Below are positions 10,024 to 19,199 of a stretch of DNA of 29,753 nucleotides, one piece after another (the stretch's first letter is position 1; each line of letters begins with the position of its first letter). Both the position numbers and the translations under genes were made by a program. The DNA comes from Dipetalonema caudispina (taxonomy: Eukaryota; Nematoda; Chromadorea; Rhabditida; Onchocercidae). The stretch covers positions 35,840 through 65,592 of the forward strand of contig JABVXV010000309.1 in the NCBI GenBank assembly GCA_013365325.1, in the 5' to 3' direction. The notes beneath the pieces were generated by a model. It was given only the letters and a program-made list of their open reading frames with translations. It made no database searches and was not told where the DNA came from.

Positions 10024-11193
10024 GATACTTGCTTATTTATATCAGATATGTGGAGACAGCTGAATGGTGTAACCAGATGATACAGCAAGTTTTTGAGTTC
10101 CTCATTTGCTCACAAAAATTGCTTTTATACAAAATTTTCCTTGGTGAAGGAAAAAGACAGTAATAACCTCTTTGATAATGACATAGTAATTGTTGCCATT
10201 TTATTGTATCATCCGTTGCCCCATCGTGCTTTCCTTTATGTCCATATATTTCTTTTTACATTTACAATAAAATTATCCAAAAAATTATCTAAAGTTATCC
10301 AGCTCAGCACGTTTTCCGCCTGCTAGGCAAATTGTGTGGATAAAGTTATCAGTGTGATGTTAGTCATTCGATTGATGTGTATTGTGCTAAACACGGCGAT
10401 ATACGACGTTCTTGAAGAATGTTGATTTGCGAGTAACTCATCCTCTTTCGAAGATTCTCTGGTTGTAATATCTTTTTGATTTAAATGAAATACTGAGGAA
10501 TATGCGTGCTATTTAGCTGTATTCTGTCGAAGGAGGGAGAGAATTTTTTCTGAAAAATCTATGGGTCGAATCAGAAGTATATAACTGCAGCTACTGATAT
10601 ATACCATAAATTCTTTGATTTGATCATACCCAGAAGACTACAGGTGTTAATAGGCACAGCATGGAATTATCAAATGATAAGATATATAGGCTTAGAGTAA
10701 AAAGTACAAATTTGTAACCTATAAAAATACATAGCCTATAGTAGATGGAGCAATTTTGTAAACTTCAAGAAATTATAGTCTAAGGTTAAAAGGAGCAGAC
10801 TAGAATGAGCGATACAAAGTTCAGGAAATAAGGATACAGGATACAAGTATTATCATATTTTATTCCCATACCGCTCGAGGTCTATATCTTATCTGAGATC
10901 ACCATTGCAATCATTTAAGCTTACTCAGGATGACATTACAGTTTTATTGTTAAGATTCTTAACAACCAGTACATCACTTATCGCCATTTCGGTTATGTAT
11001 CATCAGAGTAACATAAATGGTCATAGAATTAGTGAACTCATAATATCCAACCCCCGCTTTCTTCCGGTCTATACACCGGAAATAACTGCGACATACCATC
11101 ATCCTTTCTCCTCTGACCGGCCTACCAATCTGTTCTGGTTGTTGTTGGTCTATATCTATTCCGTATCAAATCCAATTACTTGTCTATTAATTG

Positions 11194-11397
11194 CTGTAAT
11201 TATAGTAATATCATCATTACTCCGATCATGAGCACGATAGTTATAGTGATATCATCATTACTTCGATCATGAGCACNNNNNNNNNNNNNNNNNNNNNNNN
11301 NNNNNNNNNNNNNNNNNNNNNNNNNNNNNNNNNNNNNNNNNNNNNNNNNNNNNNNNNNNNNNNNNNNNNNNNNNNNATCATTACTTCGATCATGAGC
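11194..11397. repeat. 41-bp tandem repeat flanking the assembly gap
   Basis: A degenerate unit ends at 11233. A clean 41-base unit runs 11234-11274, opening with ACGATAGTTATAGTGATATC and closing with TTCGATCATGAGC. After the N run, the last 21 bases of a unit resume at 11377-11397, followed by the opening bases of another that then diverges. The true copy number is hidden by the gap. Confidence 0.85.
11277..11376. other. Assembly gap (100 N)
   Basis: Exactly 100 N, the usual placeholder for a gap of unknown size. It starts and ends inside copies of the same 41-bp repeat, so it is probably a collapsed or unassembled repeat array. Confidence 0.98.
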
Positions 11398-11581
11398 ACG
11401 ATAGTTGTAGTGATATTACGGTTACTGTGACAATATTTATGGATTTCTTTCTCTGTCGCATTTTGAGAAAGGAAGCTTTTAAATTTGATGATAATTATGA
11501 TTTTAACAATTGATGATCATAATTTGAATAGCAAAGCGAAATTAGTTATTTAGATTTTCTCCTAAATGGTTATCATATGAT

Positions 11582-14500
11582 ATGATGACTACCCATTTAT
11601 CAACACCGGAAGATCGGATAAAAGATTCAAAATTACCGGATTATCTGAAACAGTTCAGAAAAGAATGGTTCCTGTATTGTTGTGCAGCAGTTTTTACCAT
11701 AAAATTTCTCTTGATACCATGTTATCAGAGCACTGATTTCGAGGTAAGTAATTCGAAAATGAACTGAAAGAAATTGTCAACATATTCTGTATAATTTTGT
11801 TTCTTCAACAAAATTTATCCCACAGAAAAGGAATACGAAATTTAATTTTAAAGTTAAACTAAAGCTTTCTTTTTAATATAGGTTCACCGTAACTGGATGG
11901 CCATTACACATACACTTCCAATTTGTTCATGGTACTACGAAGACACATCGCAATGGACACTCGACTATCCTCCATTTTTCGCTTTTTTTGAATATTTCCT
12001 AAGTCAGGTAGATGAAACTGTGATTTGTGATTCAATTGAAAGCTATTCGATATTTCCCAGTACGATTTGGAATCAGTAAGATTCAATTGCTTCATTAAGA
12101 ATTGTATATTTGTTCGACTGTAAATGAACGATCTTCAGGTAGCATCAAAAATCATCCCTTCTGCATTGGCGTTGCAAAAAGATGCATATTTTTCGACTGA
12201 ATTACTATACTTTCAAAGATTTTCGGTGATTGCAACGGACATTTTTTACGTATGTTTTCTTCACTGCATAGTAATAGACAGTGTAGTATTTACAATGATT
12301 TTCTCTTAATTTTGTTTTAATTCCATGAAATTTCAGGTCCTATCATGTGTTTTTCTAACAAAAAGTTCCTGTGAATGTTTCAAAAATCATAACAATGTGG
12401 CGAAAAATTCGTTCGCTGCCGACATTTTTCTCACAGCTAATGTTTCTTTGGTGATGATCGATAACATCCATTTTCAATATAACGGCATTTTGACATCACT
12501 TCTATTGGTTTCTCTCGGTTGGGTTATGAGGAAATCTTTTCTATTTGTAAGTACCATGTGCCATGTATTATCTGACCATTTCAGATATTTTACTTAATTA
12601 TACATTTCGAAAATCGGAAGAACAATTTATGAGGATCTTTGACAAATTATGATTACTTAATAATTTCATATGGGCTCAACTTTCTTTGATATTGCTCCTC
12701 TCCTAAGTTTCTTCCCATTGTCAACGTTCAAGAAAATTTCCAGCTCCATAAGATACATATCATGGCTTTCAGAAATGTCAATTATTATTTAATATCCCAA
12801 CCTTAAATTGCGCTGACCTTATGTCTCGAAAATTAACAGTCATGCTTTAAGCACTCATCGATCTTGATGAATAATATTGGCTTCAGGTCAATAAAAATTA
12901 GGCATTCATGAATTGTACATCGTAATATTTTGTAATTCACTTTCAGGGTGCACTGACCTACTGCATTCTCTTAAATATGAAACATATTTATCTGTACTAT
13001 GCACCTGCATATGTGGTATATTACGTTGTGAATTACTTGTTTCACTCCGGAAAAAGTTTTGTAGCCAACGGTGCAAAATTAACTGCTGTTCTTATTCTTC
13101 CATTTGCATTATCTTTTGGTAAGGTAAAGTGTTTTTATTCTAATAAATATAACTATTTTTAAGCTTCAAATTATGCAGTTCCATTGATTTAAAGTGGTAC
13201 TGATTGGTTATGTATTCAATAAGTCTTAGTTTTATTTATTGAATTTTTATAACGCTTTTAGAACAATTTGTCTTCTCTGACTTATTTTCCCAACTATATT
13301 TGAAACTTTGTTCGGAATAAACTTAAGCAGCGCAAGCGTTCATTTCAGGTCCATTTATTTACTTATGTGGTCCTGATGTTTTACAACAGATTTGGAAACG
13401 ACTATTCCCATTCGAACGCGGTTTAACGCACGCTTATTGGGCTCCGAATTTATGGGCAATTTATAATTTTGCTGACTGGTACATCTATCAAATCCTGAAA
13501 TTAACCAAACAACTTCCGCCAAATGTTCACTCACCCGCTTACATTTCAGGCCTTGTACAGGTATCTTTGTACTTGTTCTTTGTATAATTCTCCGTTTTTG
13601 TTATTTTTATGGATTAATAAGCTATGGTGATAATCGACGAACATTTTTAGCTTCTTCGCAAGCTTCATTAAATCTTTCATTATTTTAATTGAAAATGGAC
13701 TGAATTGTTTCAGGAATTCAAACATTCCATTTTACCTTCCATATCACCGTTCGGAACGTTGTTAGTGACGTTAACATTTCTGTTACCGCTAGTATCACTT
13801 ATTCATACGCGGCACTCGAAGAATTTTCCTCTTTTACTCACATTATCCGCTTTTGCTTTCTTTCTTGCTGGATATCATGTGCACGAAAAAGCAGTTATAC
13901 TCATTACTGTTCCATACACTATTCTAGCTTCTTCAGTATGTTGCAATTAATAGTATTTTCCATAAAAAACTTATATTTAGTGTTTTTGTAAGCGTTTGTT
14001 AGCTAATTTAATTAAAAAAGCTACTCTACTGACCGGTACTTTTGTTCATTTCTTTGTCAGGTATCAAATCTGCTTAAATATTCGATGCAATATTTTTCTT
14101 TATTCTGAAAAAAACTGCTCGCTCAACACATGAAGCTTTGGCATTCCGAATCAGGCTTACAATGCCAATGTACAAATCATTTATTTAGTTTATTAGCTGG
14201 TTATCGTGAAGTTTTGAAAAATTTAATGTTTCAGGATCACCGATTTCTGCCATCTTTTATTGTGCTTTCAGTTGTGGCAAATGTTTCACTTTTTCCTCTC
14301 TTCTTTACACCTTTCGAGAATATCTTGAAGGTATGCCTTTCCTTATCGTTAAAAACGCTGTCGTTCAATAAAGAATTGTCTAGTCTGAAGTGTTCTAAAT
14401 TTTACATCAAAGTATAACGAAGATTTTTGTAGATATAGTAGTGAGTAAGAAGATGAACAAAGATTGTTCGCGCATGTTTATCTTTGATATCATTTATGTA

Positions 14501-15138
14501 TTTGAAATTAGTTCATAGTTTGATGATATCACGACTTTGTTAGTACTTTTACATTACTAAATGGTAGATCTCATATGAAACTGTTCATTCTGATATTTCC
14601 CAATGTTTATATATTTTAGGTCTCTCTTACACTGTGCTATCTGTTTTTATCAATAAGCATTATGCGGTTTTTGTGTCCAGAAAGATCACTTCGTTTTCTC
14701 CAGAAACTTTACTTGTTTGGGCTCTTATCCGTTCAACTTTATTGCTTAATCTTGCATCAGGTCGGTAATTTTCATTATTTCATCATTACTGTCCTCTATG
14801 TCGAAATGATCATTAGAGAATTTAAGTGCAGTTAAATGCACTGTATCTTTGAACTGAGAAAACTGGATTTTTCTCTTTTTTCATGCCCTTTTTAATCAGA
14901 TTCATTCTATGACTCCAGTGAAAGGAATCCTAGCTTTTTTAGCTCATAGACTATAATGTTCGCATTTTAGATCATATTCGACATTAATTTCGAATTCATT
15001 CCTTTAATGCTTACTTCGTTATCGACTGCTTTTGGAATTTGCTGGGTTTACCTTGAACTGTTGTGGATTATTTCTTTTGAGAGTCCGAAATATATGGAAG
15101 ATACATGTATCTGCGAAAGAAAATTTAAAACAAAATAA
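11582..15138 (+). CDS. ALG8: ALG8 dolichyl-P-Glc:Glc1Man9GlcNAc2-PP-dolichol alpha-1,3-glucosyltransferase
   Basis: Ten exons: 11582-11743, 11882-12007, 12139-12249, 12337-12546, 12947-13118, 13349-13560, 13714-13935, 14235-14330, 14620-14760, 14971-15138; 1620 nt, 539 aa (human ALG8 is 526), all phases consistent. ALG8 adds the second glucose to the lipid-linked oligosaccharide on the lumenal side of the ER, before transfer to proteins. The match is nearly collinear: a first membrane segment ending LLIPCYQ, then [15 protein letters not shown] and [14 protein letters not shown] (lumenal loop with the conserved TDFE acidic motif proposed to be catalytic in the ALG6/ALG8 family), [53 protein letters not shown], and GYHVHEKA with the conserved His residues. 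About a dozen hydrophobic segments follow the GT-C polytopic pattern. The tail ends KFKTK, which places Lys at -3 and -5, a possible KXKXX ER-retrieval signal. Two adjacent Met codons (11582, 11585) could start. Family assignment is firm. Confidence 0.95.
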
Positions 15139-15578
15139 TTTCATTGTTGGCGTTATCTCTTTTCCTATTACTTTTTCCACCGATTGTTAAATATTAAATG
15201 TATCATATAAGTTACACATTTATTAACATTACATTTATTTTGCTGTAACCATTCAGGCTAGAATATTTGAAGTTATATTTCGGTTATTCGGTTCTTAGGT
15301 TTTACGAAAGCCGCTTATTGTTATCTTTAATAATTTATTGTTCAAATATTTACCATTTTTTCATGATTTCCTACAAGGAATGTACATTACTATGAAGTGA
15401 CGATGATTATAGATAGTCTCATCATCAAGCCGACAACTTATTTCCATGCTCAGCCACTATAACACAGATTACAGAGCACAGGCAAGATTTCGATTTACAG
15501 TGGCGATTAGCTGAATAACGGAGATAAATTATAGAAGTAATTGTTGTTATTATTATTGTCTGTTTCACGATCATTTGC

Positions 15579-15584
15579 AATAAA
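15579..15584 (+). terminator. ALG8: AATAAA polyadenylation signal candidate for ALG8
   Basis: Canonical signal 440 bases after the stop. A weaker ATTAAA at 15193-15198 is nearer, so which one is used cannot be decided from sequence. Confidence 0.35.
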
Positions 15585-15761
15585 AGTTTTCGGGTCAATT
15601 AAGTCTGATCATTTCTTTTTTTTTTTGAAAATTTCAAATCCATTTGTATAAAATACAGATTTTGAACACTTACAAAAGCGGATAGTTTCAATTCTTCTGC
15701 AAACAACATATTTGTGTATTGATCACAGAAAAATATAGTACCAATGAGTAATTCTATCAGT

Positions 15762-15845
15762 TAGTGCCGAAGGTTGTATTTACGATAAGAATAAATTATC
15801 TTATACTCCGTGGACACCACCTGTCACAGAGTAGTGTCGAAGGTT
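15762..15845. repeat. Paired 14-bp repeats enclosing a hairpin
   Basis: TAGTGCCGAAGGTT at 15762-15775 and TAGTGTCGAAGGTT at 15832-15845 differ at one base. The interval holds a 6-bp inverted repeat (ATAAGA/TCTTAT) and a GC-rich stem at 15804-15833: TACTC/GAGTA, one mismatch, GTG/CAC, a bulged G, ACA/TGT, loop CCACC. Function unknown. Confidence 0.6.
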
Positions 15846-16775
15846 TACAGTAATTATGTTTGCTCAACAAAGTACTGATAGCAACTTCAAATTGATATAT
15901 TTGAATAACAACGATAATAATAACATGAAATAAAGTATATACGATAAAGGATATTAAAAGTATGGAAAAATCATCGTTAAAAAATGCGACAAATGAGCTA
16001 ATATAAGTGTAATATAATACTGAATATTACTCTAAATTATATTTAATCAGCAAAGATTACTGCTTCTACTTAAATTTTACCATACATATTTAATTTTACA
16101 CTCTCTCTATCACTATTAACTTTGATGATCCGAATTAGGATGGATGAGATAGAAGAAAGAAAGACTGATTAAGATTAGGATAGAAAGATTGAAAAGAATT
16201 AACATGATATATTTTACCTATTTAAATATTCATTATGGTAGGAATTAAATATATGCATTTTTTTTTTTTTGGATTTATTTAATTTATATCTCTGAATGAT
16301 TCAATCATTTTAGATATTTATTCTACACTTCAATTCTTTGATACCATTTTCATTGGTATATTATCCTTGTTATTACTGAAATGTCAACATATATCAAACA
16401 GGGCTATTTTGAACTTCTTTTTTATTTTTCCATAATTTCAGTTAAATTTCCATTTAAATACAACTCATTCATTTCTGCCACATTTGTCATACCTTCTCGT
16501 ATTTTTAAAATACAATATTTGGAAAAATTTAGTTTCATTAATTTAAAATGATAGTAATGTTGTGTGGAAAAGTCTACATGTATTTGTCGTCAATAATACT
16601 TTGTCAACTAATTAGTTTTATTTGATTAAACTCTTACAAAATCATTTCGAATATTCATTGGAGTAAATTTGAAACAAATTTACTTTGAAATTTATTTCAA
16701 TCTGTTCAAGTTTTAAATTTGTTGTTTTTTTATCATTTTCTTTTTTTTTTTTTTTTTTTTATTTTTAATTAACTG

Positions 16776-16794
16776 ATTGGGAATCATTCCCAAT
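16776..16794. repeat. 19-nt palindrome
   Basis: ATTGGGAAT, a central C, then ATTCCCAAT: perfect 9-bp arms, lying about 15 bases after a long T run. Confidence 0.6.
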
Positions 16795-17342
16795 TGCAAC
16801 ACTTTTTTTTTTTTATTTGCAAACATCAACAAAAATGCACATTGCTTTGACATTTTTGCATTCTTTTTGTGAAAATGAAAATGTAAAAAAAAAAGTAAAA
16901 ATGACGGGTTGTAAGATTTAAATTTCAATTGGTAAAAGTGAAAAGTTAGTAATTACTCGATTCTGACACATTTTACACTTCGTCATGTTAATTCAGAAAT
17001 TCAATTCACTTTTTTCTTCTTTTTAACCAAACAGACATCCTGCTTCCAAACATACTTCCTCTTGTTTCTTTCTTGAATTTCATTTAAATTTCATTTCAAA
17101 AACTTTTAGTATTATATTATTTTGTTAATTAGAAATGCTATTAGCAATAATATGATGTAATACAATGAAACAAACACATCACAATATTTTGCTTTATTTA
17201 TTTACCCAACAAATATAATTTTTGAAGAATTTATTTTCACTGAAATATTTATTTTACAGATGTAAAATTTGTTACGAATATTGAGGACAGTAATATTTAA
17301 TAAAAAGGAAGGAGAATGAATACGAATGCTGACGGCGATGAC

Positions 17343-17480
17343 ATTAATGACAATGTTGACAACGACCTTGCAATAATGACAATGTTGACGACGACCTCGC
17401 AATAATGACAATATAGACGACGACCTCGCAATAATGACAATGTTGACGACAATCTCACAATAATGGCAATGTTGACGATG
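17343..17480. repeat. 29-bp minisatellite, about 4.7 copies
   Basis: Units at 17343-17371, 17372-17400, 17401-17429 and 17430-17458, with a partial fifth to about 17480. The consensus opens AATAATGACAATGTTGACGA and ends CGACCTCGC. Unit length is constant and copies differ at one to six positions. It is not a CRISPR because there are no spacers. Confidence 0.85.
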
Positions 17481-17506
17481 ATGTTAATAATGATAGGAAA
17501 TGAGTG

Positions 17507-17539
17507 GAAAAGAGGGAGAGGGAGAGAGAGAGAGAGAGC
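17507..17539. repeat. GA microsatellite
   Basis: GAGG/GAGA units passing into a pure (GA)n run. Confidence 0.85.
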
Positions 17540-17583
17540 ACATTTATCTGCTTCTCTAATAGTACATCACTGCCAACTACTAC

Positions 17584-17617
17584 CATCATCATCATCATCA
17601 TCACCACCACCACCACA
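17584..17617. repeat. CAT/CAC trinucleotide repeat
   Basis: Six CAT units followed by five CAC units, in the repeat mosaic upstream of the FLYWCH gene. Confidence 0.85.
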
Positions 17618-17751
17618 TCGATATCGACTCGTCGATAACAACGACAAGAAGGATAAAGGGTGGGGGGATTTTGCGACGATAACTACGACGTATGTTAGGT
17701 AACGATGCTAAAATGTTCGAAGATGTTGGAATAGAGGATACAGAAATGGGG

Positions 17752-17786
17752 TACAACAACAACAACTACAACAACAACAACAACAG

Positions 17787-17817
<31 letters not shown>

Positions 17818-17850
17818 AGCAGCAACGATAACAACAACGACAACGACAAT
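17752..17850. repeat. CAA trinucleotide repeat
   Basis: Long ACA/CAA run with TAC, AGC and CGA interruptions. It reads as poly-Asn or polyGln in forward frames, but no splice-consistent gene uses it. Confidence 0.85.
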
Positions 17851-17859
17851 AGTAGTGTG

Positions 17860-17893
<34 letters not shown>
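17850..17893. repeat. TAG/GTA trinucleotide repeat
   Basis: A near-pure TAG array abutting the CAA array. Stop codons occur in one frame throughout. Confidence 0.85.
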
Positions 17894-17895
<2 letters not shown>

Positions 17896-18244
17896 ACATA
17901 AACAATAGTAACAATGATAACTTTAGTTGGGATAAATTGGTAGGAGGATGATAAGAAACAATGATTACTTATTATTATCATTTAATTTTTACTTTTGTTT
18001 TATGAGAAAAATAATTGTTATCATTTAATAATGAGAGTATTGAGAGAATGTTTAATTATGAATTTTGTTAATTATTTTATTCAATTATTTATCATGTATT
18101 CTTATTATTAGAATTTTATTCCTTTTTCCTATTAATTTTCCCGAACTTTTTTTTTTTTTTTTTATAAAAATTTTAGAACATCCCTAGAATAAATAACTGG
18201 AAAGATAGAAACAGTATAATGATAAATATATAATAATGATTGTC

Positions 18245-18252
18245 ATTATTAC

Positions 18253-18304
<52 letters not shown>

Positions 18305-18313
18305 GTTATTATT
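18245..18313. repeat. ATT trinucleotide repeat
   Basis: About 20 ATT/TTA units with a few G substitutions toward the end. Confidence 0.85.
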
Positions 18314-18444
18314 GATATTGGTATTATTGTTATTGCTGTTATTAACTTCGACCAATTATAATAATTATCGTCGAATGATGGATAATCGCTATTGTTGATG
18401 CCATTGTTGTTAATGATGGATAATGTTATTAATGTTAGTGATAG

Positions 18445-18487
18445 ACGACAATGATAATAATAATGATGATAATAATGATGATGATGA
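18445..18487. repeat. ATA/ATG interspersed trinucleotide repeat
   Basis: Runs of AATAAT and GATGAT units, part of the same mosaic. Confidence 0.75.
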
Positions 18488-18673
18488 GGGAAGAGTGACA
18501 AAGAAGGAGGATGGATACAGGGAGAGGGTATTGATGTTGCTAGCAGTAATAGTGGTCGTTGATGATTGTGCTGTTGGCTGGTGATGATATCATCATTGTG
18601 CAGCAGAAATGCCTGGTGATGTTGATGTCGATGAGCGCCACTTCTGCATTTTCATCCTTCTTGTCTATATACA

Positions 18674-18720
18674 TCATCATCGTTATTATCATCATTATTA
18701 TCATCATCGTTATCATCATT
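18674..18720. repeat. ATC/ATT trinucleotide repeat
   Basis: CATCATCATCGTTATT-type units repeated three to four times, an imperfect higher-order repeat of about 21-24 bases. Confidence 0.75.
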
Positions 18721-18822
18721 CCTTTCCATTACTTTTTATCGTTATCAAAACTATCATCCTTTTTCCTCCTTCTTCCCTCTTCCCCCTCATATACCCTCTT
18801 TTTACCTTTTCATTTTAACCCC

Positions 18823-18842
18823 TCCTCTCTCTCTCTCTCTCT
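18823..18842. repeat. CT microsatellite
   Basis: Pure CT run in a pyrimidine-rich stretch at about 18756-18860. Confidence 0.8.
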
Positions 18843-19180
18843 TCCTCCACCTCTTCCCTATCTTACTGTTGTCATTATTGATAACGATGATTTAGAAGCC
18901 TTACATTACGTTGCACCGGGCAACACTTTCAATCTTTCCTTTCCTTTACCATCAAATTTTAAAGTATCACTTTGAAATGATTTCCACTGATAACTGTAGC
19001 AAAAGCAACTATAACTAACTAATTCAATTCATTCATATCAAAATTTTAAGTTATCATATTTAAAGTTAGAATTTAAATACAGTCAAGAAAAAATATCGAA
19101 TATTTTAACGATTGCAGAAATTACAGTAAACGTTTATATTAATACTATTATGCAATACATTGAAATTTATTAATTAAACA

Positions 19181-19189
19181 TATTTTCAG
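19181..19189 (+). promoter_or_regulatory. Splice acceptor before the FLYWCH gene start (probable trans-splice site)
   Basis: TATTTTCAG followed by a 10-base leader and the ATG at 19200. A short leader right after a strong acceptor is typical of spliced-leader mRNAs; an upstream 5' UTR exon is the alternative. Confidence 0.5.
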
Positions 19190-19199
19190 GTAACTAACC

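Larger units (their letters stand above)
9808..11581 (+). other. Intergenic spacer INCENP-ALG8, including an assembly gap
   Basis: It contains the INCENP 3' UTR to about 10040, then about 850 bases with no supportable exon. A 108-codon open frame at 10905-11231 with hydrophobic segments has no recognisable family and ends in the repeat. A 41-bp tandem repeat then surrounds 100 N. Leader sequence for ALG8 follows, with a possible acceptor TTATTTAG near 11553. Confidence 0.6.
15139..19189. other. Intergenic region ALG8 to FLYWCH gene
   Basis: No supportable exon. 15139-15600 is a probable ALG8 3' UTR. A structured island with paired 14-bp repeats and a hairpin lies at 15762-15845. 16000-17300 is AT-rich with T tracts (a long T run ending 16760, T10 at 16805-16814) and a 19-bp palindrome at 16776-16794. 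17343-18870 is a dense mosaic of minisatellite and trinucleotide repeats. Long open frames in the mosaic are Asn-, Ile-, Val- or Cys-run artefacts. Confidence 0.6.

Noticed and set aside
10905..11231. 108-codon open frame with possible membrane segments
   Set aside because: No recognisable domain, and it ends inside the 41-bp repeat. It lacks a start context or splice partners, so chance is the better explanation, though it is the least implausible of the orphan frames.
14130..14234. Coding extension upstream of ALG8 exon 14235-14330
   Set aside because: The frame is open but family similarity begins exactly at the acceptor TGTTTCAG, and joining 13935 to 14235 preserves phase and the ALG8 order.
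17343..17480. CRISPR-like array
   Set aside because: Units are directly adjacent with no unique spacers, and the genome is eukaryotic.
17463..18501. Several long Asn-, Thr-, Ile- or Cys-run frames on both strands
   Set aside because: All are readings of trinucleotide arrays; overlapping frames on opposite strands show the same repeat origin.
18559..18975. 138-codon frame
   Set aside because: Ile/Ser/Pro low complexity from ATC and CT repeats; no conserved motif and no consistent splice junctions.
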